A DNA stretch of 64,000 nt from Rhodospirillaceae bacterium (GTDB taxonomy: Bacteria > Pseudomonadota > Alphaproteobacteria > UBA8366), in the NCBI GenBank assembly GCA_002716125.1, contig PAZH01000067.1, positions 54,927-118,926 on the forward strand. Reading direction: 5' to 3'. Below the pieces are notes generated by a model. That model saw nothing but the letters and a program-made list of their open reading frames with translations. It made no database searches and had not been told where the DNA came from. Below are positions 53,819 to 62,354 of the stretch, in pieces; the first letter of the stretch is position 1; every line of letters starts with the position of its first letter. A program made the translations under genes and the position numbers.

Positions 53819-55345
53819 ATGCCGCGCAACATACTGCTCATCACGACTGACCAACAACGTTACGATTCCTTGGGGTGCACGGGCGGTACGGTTGCCTCAA
53901 CACCGAATATCGATGCCTTGGCGCGCAAGGGGATCATCTATCGACAGGCGAGGAATCAATGTCCGGTCTGCATGCCGGCCCGCTCGACCATCCTGACCGG
54001 CCAGCATGTGCGGATGCACGGCGTGACATCGAACGGCATCCCATTGCCGGCGGACCATCCGAGTGTCGCGCACGAATTGAAGGCCGCAGGTTACAGCACG
54101 GCTTTGATCGGAAAAGCGCATTTCGAGCCGCACGCAGCAAAGTCGTTTTTTGAGAACCTTGCGGCCGGCGAAGACAATTTTGGACCACATCGCGGGTTCG
54201 ATCATATGGAGCTCTCCGGCCACACCGGGCGGGCGGGCCGTTCGCTTTTTCACTATCCGAAGTGGCTGTCCGAAACGCACCCGGACGCCGTCGAAGGGTT
54301 CCATGAATACACCAGCGGCGGGAACCCAAGCGCGCTTGGCGGGGGTGATACCGGTGCGCCGCAGGTGGCGCATAACCCGGTCGAAATAGAGAATTACCAT
54401 ACGCACTGGACAGCGCGGCGGACCGTCGATTGGTTGAGCGCCCGAGGCGACGACGAGAAATGGTTCTGCTGGATGAGCTTTCCCGATCCGCACCACCCAT
54501 GGGACGTGCCAAACGAAGCGCGCCGACGGTTTGATTGGCGCGACCTCGACCTACCGGAGGGGTATCCCGGCAGCCGCGAGAAATGCGAAGAAATTCTGGC
54601 AGGTAAGCCCTGGCATTGGATGGCGTGGTACCGCGGTGAGGCGCAGCTTAACTTCGAAGTGCCGCCGGCCTATGTCCCAGCGGAAACCACAGCCGATCAA
54701 ATTCGCGAGGTCAACGGCATTGTCCACGCCAAGAACGAGTTGATCGACGAGGCCGTGGGCCGGGTCATGGCATATCTCGAAGAACGCGGTTGGAACGAGG
54801 AAACGGAGGTTTTCTTCACCACGGATCATGGTGAATTGCAGGGTGATTACGGCATGTTGTTCAAAGGGCCGTATCACGTGGACGCGTTGACGAAAGTACC
54901 GCTGATTTGGCGTCCCGCCCCTGCGGACGAGATTGCGAGCGCGGATATATCGGAACCGGTCGGGCACCTGGATATCGCGCCGACAATCATGGCCGCCGCC
55001 GGCCTCGATGTCCCCGCCGAAATGCAAGGACGCCCCCTACCGAAACGCCCTGGCGACGCATCGCGCGAACGCGTCTACACAGAATGGATCGATACCTATG
55101 ACGATAACGAGATCGTCATGCGAAGCATGGTGCGCGATGACTATCTGATCACCGCCTACGCGAAGAGCAATCGATACGAGGGTACGGAAGGCGAACTCTA
55201 TGTTCTGTCCGACGATCCGAACCAATGGCACAACCTTTGGGACGATGCCGGATATGCATCGCTGAAAACCGATCTTTTGGCCGATCTACACGACAATCTG
55301 CCGGAAGGGCGTAGCGAGCCGTTGGAAAAAATTGCGCCGGTCTAA
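53819..55345 (+). CDS. Type I sulfatase
   Basis: This is a 508-residue sulfatase. The formylglycine signature C51-x-P-x-R (CMPARSTILTG) is present, together with the calcium site TTDQQR (D11, Q12) and TTDHGELQGDYGM. It resembles choline- or aryl-sulfatases. An FGly-generating enzyme is needed but is not here. No N-terminal signal peptide is seen, so the protein is probably cytoplasmic, unlike periplasmic arylsulfatases. It is the last gene of the 50.6-55.3 kb run, so the cluster may use a sulfated small molecule. Confidence 0.9.
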   Translation: MPRNILLITTDQQRYDSLGCTGGTVASTPNIDALARKGIIYRQARNQCPVCMPARSTILTGQHVRMHGVTSNGIPLPADHPSVAHELKAAGYSTALIGKAHFEPHAAKSFFENLAAGEDNFGPHRGFDHMELSGHTGRAGRSLFHYPKWLSETHPDAVEGFHEYTSGGNPSALGGGDTGAPQVAHNPVEIENYHTHWTARRTVDWLSARGDDEKWFCWMSFPDPHHPWDVPNEARRRFDWRDLDLPEGYPGSREKCEEILAGKPWHWMAWYRGEAQLNFEVPPAYVPAETTADQIREVNGIVHAKNELIDEAVGRVMAYLEERGWNEETEVFFTTDHGELQGDYGMLFKGPYHVDALTKVPLIWRPAPADEIASADISEPVGHLDIAPTIMAAAGLDVPAEMQGRPLPKRPGDASRERVYTEWIDTYDDNEIVMRSMVRDDYLITAYAKSNRYEGTEGELYVLSDDPNQWHNLWDDAGYASLKTDLLADLHDNLPEGRSEPLEKIAPV

Positions 55346-55421
55346 CCGACCCTCTCAGCGACGGCGTATACGAGAATTACAATTAAAGCGATATTAAGTT
55401 GTTATATTGCCTTCTTGAAGT

Positions 55422-55435
55422 TTGATGCAGATCAA
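55422..55435. promoter_or_regulatory. FNR/FixK-type box upstream of chemoreceptor
   Basis: TTGATGCAGATCAA at 55422-55435 is an exact match to the TTGAT-N4-ATCAA consensus of FNR/FixK/Dnr regulators, extended to TTTGAT-GCAG-ATCAAA. It lies 112 bases upstream of the chemoreceptor ATG and 15 bases from the CtrA-type box. It suggests oxygen- or redox-dependent control. Confidence 0.7.
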
Positions 55436-55450
55436 ATATTTCACCCTTTG

Positions 55451-55465
55451 TTAACCGGCTATTAA
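55451..55465. promoter_or_regulatory. CtrA-box TTAA-N7-TTAA upstream of chemoreceptor
   Basis: TTAA (55451-55454), seven bases (CCGGCTA), TTAA (55462-55465) match the CtrA consensus exactly. It is 82 bases upstream of the ATG at 55548. Many alphaproteobacterial chemotaxis genes are CtrA-controlled, so the site and gene agree. Confidence 0.6.
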
Positions 55466-55547
55466 ACTTTTGCGCGTGAGACTATTCGCACATTAGGTGA
55501 TAGCGGTATGCAGAAATTTATCTGCACGCGGACGGGAGTGTTGGGAT

Positions 55548-57593
55548 ATGTCTGAAGCTGCCAAAAACAATCGCGGGCTTATAAAGTTTTCTTCAAATCA
55601 GAAGGTTATGACGAAGATCTCGTTGGGGTTTGGCTCCGTTGTTGTGATCTTCTTGATCGTTATTGCCTTGTCGTTCTGGAATTTCGTCCGGATCGGGCAC
55701 GAAGTGCACGAAATGGAAGAGGCGGCGCTCGAACTCGAACTCGCCGCGAAAGTCGAACTCCAATACCTGAAGATGATTCGCGCAGTGCGCGAATTCGTCC
55801 AAAAAGGTGATGATGCTTCGGAGGCGCAGACTCAGATGTTTGCGGCGGAAACACGCAAGGCTATCGCGAACGCACAGGCCGGGATCAAAATCGAAAGCCA
55901 TTTGGCGCTGGTCGCGGAAATCTCCGAGCATTTCGAGAAATACATGACGAGCTTCGAGAAGGTCGCCAAACTCAAACACCACCATGATGATTATATCTCG
56001 GACGTGCTGGATCCGACGGCGGATAAGATGATCATCGATCTCGACGGTATCGTGAAAGACGCCCGGGAAGAGAATAACGATGCGTTGGCAAACAAGACCT
56101 TCGAAGCGCGCGAGCATATGTTTCTGATTCAAGTTTATATTGGCCGTCTCCTGCTCGAGCAGAAAGAAGAATACGGCGAGAAAATCGCATACGAATTCGC
56201 CGTCTTCGAAAAAACCTAGAAGGCAATGGAAGCCGATATTCATACCGCCCACGAGCGTGAGCTTTATGACGAATTGAAGACGTTACGAACCAAGTACCAG
56301 GAAACGTTCGAAGCCGTTCGTCAGGACGAAATTGAAATCGCACACCTGATGGATACCGAGATGCCGAAGTACTCGAAGGTCATCATCAAGGATGCGGAGG
56401 CGTTGGAAGCAGTCGCCGCGAAACACGAACACGATGTCGCGGCGCAGGCGCTGCGCGAAATCGAACTCGCCGAGCTGGAATTGGTCATTTTCGGTGGGGT
56501 CGGCACGTTGTTGGCAATCGTTCTATCGGTCGGACTCTCCCGTGGCATTGCCAGACCGGTGCGCGGCATCACTGGCGTGATGGACCAGCTTTCCCATGGC
56601 AATTTGACTGTTGGCGTGCCGGGTCAGGACCGTGAAGACGAGATCGGCGAAATGGCCACCGCGGTTGAGGTCTTCAAGCAGAACATGATCAAGAACGAGG
56701 AGATGCGGGCCGAATAGGAAGCCGCACAACAGCGCCGGCTCGAACGCGCCGAGAAGGTCGATACGATCTTGCGCGATTTCGAGGGCCGCGCGGGCGACAT
56801 GATGGAGCATGTCATGGGATCGTCCGAGAATATTAGAATAATTTCGATGGACGGTTCTCAAGCGACGAATGTTAGCGGTAGTAAGTCGTTCGAAGTCGCG
56901 CTCGCCTCCGAAAGGACCAGCGAGAATATCAACAGTGCGGCCGCCGCCTCGGAACAGCTTGCGGGTTCGATTAACGAAATTGCGGGGCAGGTATCCGATT
57001 CAAGTTCGATGGCGGCGGATGCGGTGTCGGAAACACGAGAGGCCAATGAGCAGATTCGCGGTTTGTCGGTCGCGAGCCAAAAGATCGGTGAAATTGTCAA
57101 TTTGATTAGCGAGATTGCCGAACAAACGAATCTTCTGGCGCTCAACGCAACGATCGAGGCCGCGCGGGCCGGTGATGCAGGCCAAGGCTTTGCCGTCGTC
57201 GCAACGGAGGTTAAAAGCCTGGCGAGCCAGACCGCGCAGGCGACGGAAGAAATTTCAACCCAGGTCAATAATATTCAAGGCGCCGTCGATAGTGCCGTGA
57301 ATTCCGTCGATCGGATCAGCAATACGATCGATCGGATCAATGAATCGGCGACGGGGATCTCTGCAGCTGTCGAGCAGCAGAGCGCGGCAACACAAGAGAT
57401 TGCACGCATCACGACCACTGTGAGTGCGGACGCGTCGGAAGTTCTCGGCAGCATCGCGGAAATGACTCAGAATTCGGCGCAAGCAAGCGGAAAGTCCATC
57501 GGCGTCCTTTGGTCAGCGGAGGATCTCGACACGACAATAGGTGGATTCAGTCGCGAACTCGAAGAATTCCTCGCGTCGTCACGAGCGGTCTAG
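55548..57593 (+). pseudogene. Methyl-accepting chemotaxis protein with two in-frame TAG codons
   Basis: ATG 55548 opens 681 codons of a chemoreceptor: TM1 (about residues 27-45), a helical periplasmic domain, TM2 (about 311-330), HAMP, then the signalling domain with [20 protein letters not shown] and [15 protein letters not shown]. Frame is unbroken except for TAG at 56217-56219 (codon 224) and 56715-56717 (codon 390). Both sites fit Gln in homologues (EKT-Q-KAME, RAE-Q-EAAQQ), so CAG to TAG changes are likely. Restarting at downstream ATGs would lose the sensor or the membrane anchors. The sequence is well preserved past both stops. It may be a recent pseudogene or rely on suppression. Upstream FNR and CtrA boxes are intact. 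Stop TAG. Confidence 0.8.
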
Positions 57594-57668
57594 TTCGTCT
57601 TGCCTTCTTGTACCGCTGACCGGCGGCTCTATCATCAAGGACACACAACTACTGCCTTGAGAGGGGTT

Positions 57669-58601
57669 ATGACCGAGTTCCGCACAATTACCGACGGTCT
57701 GCGTTTTCCGGAAGGGCCGATTGCGATGCCCGACGGCTCCATTATCCTGGTTGAAATCGAGTCGGGGCGGTTGACCCGCGTGCTGCCGGACGGCGCCAAG
57801 GAAGTCGTTGCGGAGCCCGGCGGCGGGCCGAATGGCGCCGCGGTGGGGCCGGACGGTGCGTGTTACGTTTGCAACAACGGTGGTTTTAATTGGGCGTACG
57901 ATGAAGAGCCCGGCAGTATCCGCCCGGTCGGCCAGGCGGACGATTACGTCACGGGCCGGATCGAACGGATCGATATCGAAACCGGCAAGGTCGAAACCCT
58001 CTACGACAATTGCAACGGCAACCGGCTCAGCGGTCCCAACGACATCGTCTTTGACCGCAAAGGAAACATGTGGTTCACCGATCTCGGCAAAGCTCGGGCC
58101 CGAGACCTAGATCGGGGGGCGATCTATTGGGCGAAGCCGGACGGCAGTGAGATCAGAGAAGTCATCCAGCCATTCACGACGCCGAACGGCATCGGTCTCT
58201 CGCCCGACGAAAAGACGCTCTACGTCGCGGAAACGGAAGGCGGCCGTCTCTTCGCCTACGACATTGTCGGTGACGGTGAAGTCGAGTTGTTGCCGTATCC
58301 AAAATCGCTGAACGGCGGGCGCTATATCACCAGTGACACCGGCATGCGTCGATTCGATTCGCTGGCCGTTGAAGATTGCGGCAATGTCTGTGTTGCCACC
58401 CTCTTCACGGGCGGCATCACCGTCGCGAGCCCCGACGGCGGTACCGCCGAGTTCGTCGAGACCGGCGACGGCTATACGACGAATATCTGCTTTGGCGGCG
58501 AGAACTTACAGAAGGCGTATATCACTCTCTCCTGGCAGGGCCTCCTCGTCGAATGCGATTGGCCGCGCCCCGGATTGGCGCTGAATTTTTTGAATAAGTG
58601 A
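57669..58601 (+). CDS. SMP-30/gluconolactonase-like beta-propeller
   Basis: This is a 310-residue protein from ATG 57669 (RBS GAGAGGGG). A six-bladed propeller pattern is visible, with conserved Glu/Asn/Asp metal ligands in RFPEGPI, NRLSGPNDIVFDRKGNMWFTD and NGIGLSPDEKTLYVAE. It should hydrolyse a sugar lactone. The convergent SDR is 8 bases away. Substrate not determinable. Confidence 0.85.
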   Translation: MTEFRTITDGLRFPEGPIAMPDGSIILVEIESGRLTRVLPDGAKEVVAEPGGGPNGAAVGPDGACYVCNNGGFNWAYDEEPGSIRPVGQADDYVTGRIERIDIETGKVETLYDNCNGNRLSGPNDIVFDRKGNMWFTDLGKARARDLDRGAIYWAKPDGSEIREVIQPFTTPNGIGLSPDEKTLYVAETEGGRLFAYDIVGDGEVELLPYPKSLNGGRYITSDTGMRRFDSLAVEDCGNVCVATLFTGGITVASPDGGTAEFVETGDGYTTNICFGGENLQKAYITLSWQGLLVECDWPRPGLALNFLNK

Positions 58602-58609
58602 CGCTTACG

Positions 58610-59419
58610 TCATCCGACGCGCGCGAGCGAACCCCCGTCGACAGGCAATTCTATTCCGGTAATAAACCCCGCCTCGTCCGACGCCAGGAACAAGGCCGCG
58701 TTCGCGACGTCCCAACCAGTGCCCATCTTATTGAGCAGCGGCACCTTGGCGTCACGTTCGGCGGCGATGTCGTCGCGGGTGCGGCCCGTTGCTTCGACAC
58801 GGCGGTCGACCGCCATCGGTGTGTCCATCAATCCCGGCAGGATCGTATTGGCCCTCACTCCGACATCCGCGTTTTGAATGGCGATCTGACGGGTAAAACT
58901 CACCATTGCCATCTTCGATGCCGGATACAGAACCGTCGGGTGTCCGGTCCAGTACGCCGAGGCCGACGAAATGTTGACGATGGCCCCTGATTTCTGTTCC
59001 CGCATGATCGGCAATACATGTTTGCAAGCGAGCATCGTGCCGAGCAAGTTGACATCGAAAATGCGCTCGAAGGCATCGGTCGATACGTCTTCGAGTGGCG
59101 CATCGCCCCCTTCGACGCTGATCCCAACATTGTTGTGCAGGATATCGATCCGGCTCCAGGTCATCGCGACGCGGTTGATAGCCTCCTCCATCGCCGCTTC
59201 GTCCGTGACGTCAGCGACGAGCGCCATCGCAGTGCCGCCCGCCGCCGTGATCATCTCCGAGGTCTGACGTGCCGACTTCAGATCGCGATCGACGCAACAT
59301 ACCGTCGCCCCTTCGCGCGCAAACAGCAGGGCGGTGGCGCGGCCGTTGCCAATGGCGTCCCCCATACCCGGCGCCTGGCCGGCGCCAATGATGACCGCAA
59401 TTTTGTTCTCAAGCCGCAT
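58610..59419 (-). CDS. Short-chain dehydrogenase/reductase
   Basis: This is a 269-residue SDR from ATG 59419 (GGAGA upstream). It has the cofactor motif GAGQAPGMGDAIGNG, NNVG, and the catalytic Ser-Tyr-Lys in ISSASAYWTGHP and YPASK. The long GxAxGxGxAIG loop is like that of glucose dehydrogenases and 3-hydroxyacyl reductases. It faces the SMP-30 gene, so a sugar-lactone pair (dehydrogenase then lactonase) is possible although they are on opposite strands. Confidence 0.86.
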   Translation of the reverse strand: MRLENKIAVIIGAGQAPGMGDAIGNGRATALLFAREGATVCCVDRDLKSARQTSEMITAAGGTAMALVADVTDEAAMEEAINRVAMTWSRIDILHNNVGISVEGGDAPLEDVSTDAFERIFDVNLLGTMLACKHVLPIMREQKSGAIVNISSASAYWTGHPTVLYPASKMAMVSFTRQIAIQNADVGVRANTILPGLMDTPMAVDRRVEATGRTRDDIAAERDAKVPLLNKMGTGWDVANAALFLASDEAGFITGIELPVDGGSLARVG

Positions 59420-59540
59420 GCCGGGTCTCCCGCAAAATTCAACTGGAAGAAATGTGCAATTACGCAGCGGTTGGGGCAATGCCGCCGGTGCGCTATATTG
59501 TACTTAGTTACAACAATTCTTTTCCGGTCAGGAGGAAAGC

Positions 59541-60065
59541 ATGCGGATCGTCAATCCCGCTTTCGGCCTCGAGGAAGGCGGCGACAACATGAGCAACGCG
59601 GTCGACCTGTCGACCGATTGGTTCAAAGACGGAATCGCCATCATTTCGAACTCGAAGCCGAATGCCCGTGAGCTGCTCGAAGGTGTGAAGGAGCAGATGG
59701 GCGTCTATCGATCGACTGATAACATCGACTATTACTTCAAAGACAGCGCGGCGCAGCCCGCTCCTGAAGCATTGTACGACGAAGTCGCGGCAAAATATAA
59801 AGGGGCGATTGTCGCTCTAGCCGATTGAGGGTCGTGCTCGTCGTGGAGTTTCCATGACAGTATCGAACTCGAAAAACGCGGCGTCGAAACTTACATCGTC
59901 ATCACCGAAACATTCCTGCCGCTGGTGCGCGCCCAAGCGAAGGCCCGTAAGGCGGATCCCAAACTGCTGATCGTCAAGCATCCGGTCGGCGGATTGAACG
60001 AGGAAGAACTCGCCGAGCGGATCGGCGTGGCCTCCGCGGAATTGAAGGAAGCGGTCGGCGCCTGA
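59541..60065 (+). CDS. UGSC-family selenoprotein, Sec at residue 96
   Basis: This 174-residue protein starts at ATG 59541 (AGGAGG 6 nt upstream) and reads through TGA 59826-59828 to TGA 60063-60065. The motif LAD-U96-GSC99-SSWSFHD matches the UGSC family, described from marine metagenome selenoproteomes, in which the Sec is the first residue of a UGSC redox motif. The fold is thioredoxin-like as predicted by others; I see only the motif and the flanking beta-alpha pattern. It is the first gene of a three-gene operon with two paralogous proteins, spaced 28 bases and -8 bases. A normal caller would end it at residue 95. Function unknown, likely thiol/selenol redox. Confidence 0.9.
59831..59858 (+). 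promoter_or_regulatory. SECIS-like stem-loop of the UGSC gene
   Basis: GUCGUG (59831-59836) pairs with CAUGAC (59853-59858, one G-U pair). Inside, CUC pairs with GAG (59837-59839 with 59846-59848) around the loop GUCGUG that begins with GU, with a bulge on the 3' side. The apical G is only about 11 nt after the UGA, shorter than the usual 16-37 nt, so the element is tentative. Confidence 0.4.
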
Positions 60066-60093
60066 GCCGGACGATCGACGCAGAAGGACAGCT

Positions 60094-61137
60094 ATGACGG
60101 ACCTTACCGAGAGTGAGGTGATCGAGGTCGGCGATCTCGATCCCGAGCAGTGGAATGACTATACCGAGGAACAGGGCTGGAGCGATGGCATGCCGCTCAT
60201 GGTCCCGACGGAAGAAAAGGTGGCGGCCTTGGTGGAAACCTGCCGCGGCGACAACGAGCCGTTTCCGCCGATGCCGCCGCGCCGGGTCATTCCGACAATG
60301 CAAAGCATTGCTGCCAATGCCGCGATGGCGGGCTGCCGGCCGGAATACTTTCCCGTCGTCGTGACGGCCGTTCGGGCCTTACTCAACCCCGAATATAATC
60401 TGCATGGCACCTTGGCGACGACACATCCTTGTGCGCCCGGCATCATACTCGGCGGTCCGATCCGCGAGCAGCTCGGTATCAATTGCGGCAGCAACTGCTT
60501 TGGACAGGGCACGCGGTCCAACGCCACGATCGGACGAGCCGTGCAGCTCACGCTGCTCAATGTGGGGGGCGCCAAGCCGGGCGAAATGGACCGGGCGACG
60601 CAAGGTTCACCTGCCAAATATGCATTCTGCTTCGGCGAAAATGAGGCCGAGAGCCCCTGGGCGCCTTATCATGTCCGGCGCGGATTCGAAGCGTCCGATA
60701 GTGTGGTGACCGTGTTGCCGTGCGAACCGCCCCACAACATCAACGACCACGCCAGTACGAGCGGGGAAGGTATTCTAAAGACCATTGCGGGGACGGTCTC
60801 CCAACCGGGCTCCAACTTGATTTACGGTACGGCCCCCTACACCGTCGTCTTCGGTCCGGAACACGCACAAACTGTGCACCGCGACGGGTTTACGATCGAA
60901 GACATCCAGCAGAAGCTTTACGAAGATTCCGCCGTCGATGTCGATCGGGTTTCGAAGGAGAACCAGATCAATTACGAGCAGGACCGCGAACAGACAGCGG
61001 TGAACGGCAAGTACTATCTGACCCGTTCACCCGAAGACATCCAAATCCTAGTGGCCGGCGGTCCCGGCAAGCACTCCGCCATCATCCCCACCTTCGGTTT
61101 TACTGAAGCTTGTTCCGTGCGGATTCGGAATGTCTGA
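60094..61137 (+). CDS. UGSC-associated conserved protein, paralogue A
   Basis: This is a 347-residue soluble protein of unknown function, SD AAGGA before ATG 60094. Recognisable blocks are GWSDGMPLMVPTEEKV, AANAAMAGCRPEYFPVV, TTHPCAPGIILGGPI, GINCGSNCFGQGTRSNATIGRA and LVAGGPGKHSA. Cysteines are at about 50, 81, 112, 130, 134 and 179, and in LPCEPPHN. It shares the family with the next gene at high identity. The Cys-rich Rossmann-like pattern could bind a metal or be a thiol substrate of the UGSC protein (inference). It overlaps gene B by 8 bases, so expression is coupled. Confidence 0.75.
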   Translation: MTDLTESEVIEVGDLDPEQWNDYTEEQGWSDGMPLMVPTEEKVAALVETCRGDNEPFPPMPPRRVIPTMQSIAANAAMAGCRPEYFPVVVTAVRALLNPEYNLHGTLATTHPCAPGIILGGPIREQLGINCGSNCFGQGTRSNATIGRAVQLTLLNVGGAKPGEMDRATQGSPAKYAFCFGENEAESPWAPYHVRRGFEASDSVVTVLPCEPPHNINDHASTSGEGILKTIAGTVSQPGSNLIYGTAPYTVVFGPEHAQTVHRDGFTIEDIQQKLYEDSAVDVDRVSKENQINYEQDREQTAVNGKYYLTRSPEDIQILVAGGPGKHSAIIPTFGFTEACSVRIRNV

Positions 61138-62176
61138 GGCGCCCGATACCGAAATCGTCGAAATCGGCGAACTCGATTTTGACGAATGGAACGAGTATGC
61201 GCTGGCGCAGGGTTGGGGTGACGGATTTCCGCTCATGGTGCCGACGGAGGATAAAGTCGCCGCCTTGGTCGAAATGTGCCGCGGCGATAACGAGCCGTTT
61301 CCGCCGATGTCGCCGCGTCGCGTCGTCCCGACGTTACAAAGCATTGCCGCCAATGCCGCGATGGCCGGTTGTCGGCCCGCATATTTCCCGGTTGTGGTGG
61401 CAGCTGTTCGCGGTGTCCTTGAAACGGCGTATAACCTCCATGGGACCTTGGCGACAACGCATCCTTGCGGCCCCGGCATTATTGTCTGCGGGCCGATCCG
61501 ACACGAAATCGGTCTCAACTGCGGCAGCAATTGTTTCGGACAGGGAAACCGTGCCAACGCGGCCATCGGCCGGGCGCTACAGCTGACATTACTGAATGTT
61601 GGCGGCGCCAAGCCAGGGGAGATGGACCGCTCAACACAAGGCTCGCCCGCGAAGTTTAGTTTCTGCTTCGGCGAGAACGAGGAAGAGAGTCCGTGGGCGC
61701 CCTATCATGTACGCCGCGGGTTTGCCGCCGACGAGAGCGTGATCACCGTTTCCTCTTCGGAGCCGCCTCACAATATCAACGACCACGCGAGCACCTCTGG
61801 CGAAGGTATTCTCAGGACGATTGCCGGGACGATCTCCGAGCCTGGTACCAACAATATTTACGGCAAGGGGCCCTATACGATCGCGCTTGGCCCCGAACAC
61901 GCCGAGACCGTCCACCGCGACGGCTTCACCATTGAAGACATCCAGCAGAAACTCTACGAGGAGTCTGCTGTGCATGTCTCGCGTGTCTCGAAAGAACAAC
62001 GCCATCACTACGAAACCGAACGCGACCAGCAGCCGATAAACGACCGTTACTATCTCTCGCCATCGCCGGACGATATCCATGTTTTGGTCGCGGGCGGCCC
62101 CGGCAAACATTCCGCCTTCATCCCCACATTCGGCGCGACCGCCGCGTGTTCCGTGAAGATCAAGAGTGCAAGCTAG
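61130..62176 (+). CDS. UGSC-associated conserved protein, paralogue B
   Basis: This is a 348-residue paralogue of gene A, with ATG 61130 inside the end of A. The same blocks are present: GWGDGFPLMVPTEDKV, MAGCRPAYFPVV, GLNCGSNCFGQGNRANAAIGRA and LVAGGPGKHSA. The Cys in VTVLPCEPPHN of A is replaced here (ITVSSSEPPHN), so the pair share most but not all cysteines. Such near-identical adjacent paralogues usually form a heteromeric complex or have partially divided roles. Stop TAG at 62174-62176. Function unknown. Confidence 0.75.
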   Translation: MSEAPDTEIVEIGELDFDEWNEYALAQGWGDGFPLMVPTEDKVAALVEMCRGDNEPFPPMSPRRVVPTLQSIAANAAMAGCRPAYFPVVVAAVRGVLETAYNLHGTLATTHPCGPGIIVCGPIRHEIGLNCGSNCFGQGNRANAAIGRALQLTLLNVGGAKPGEMDRSTQGSPAKFSFCFGENEEESPWAPYHVRRGFAADESVITVSSSEPPHNINDHASTSGEGILRTIAGTISEPGTNNIYGKGPYTIALGPEHAETVHRDGFTIEDIQQKLYEESAVHVSRVSKEQRHHYETERDQQPINDRYYLSPSPDDIHVLVAGGPGKHSAFIPTFGATAACSVKIKSAS

Positions 62177-62188
62177 AAGAAGTGCGGC

Positions 62189-62342
62189 ATCCTTCGAGAC
62201 GCCCGCACTCGCGGGCTCCTCAGGATGAGGCGCCTCACACAGAACCCTCGCCTGATGTTTGTCGAGTAGACCGGGACTGAATAGGCGCGCCTCCCCTTCG
62301 AGGCGCCTCACACAGCCCCCTCATCCTGAGCCTGTCGAAGGG
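62189..62342. repeat. REP-like intergenic repeats, cluster 1
   Basis: The spacer holds a 16-base direct repeat, GAGGCGCCTCACACAG, at 62227-62242 and 62300-62315. It also has CCCTCATCCTGAGCCTGTCG, extended by AAGGG, at 62318-62342, and an inverted CTCAGGATGAGG at 62219-62230. The CTCATCCTGAGCCTGTCGAAGG core is a repeat found dispersed in many proteobacterial intergenic regions. Confidence 0.6.
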
Positions 62343-62354
62343 TGAGCTTGCCGC

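Noticed and set aside
46307..57593. TAG recoding as pyrrolysine in the FkbM and chemoreceptor genes
   Set aside because: TAG is a common normal stop here (PrpF, both amidases, the EAL gene, PhoX, the HisC-like gene, the MFS exporter, the ThDP gene and others). The affected genes are not methylamine methyltransferases and no Pyl machinery is visible. A general amber suppressor cannot be excluded, so only the Pyl idea is dropped.
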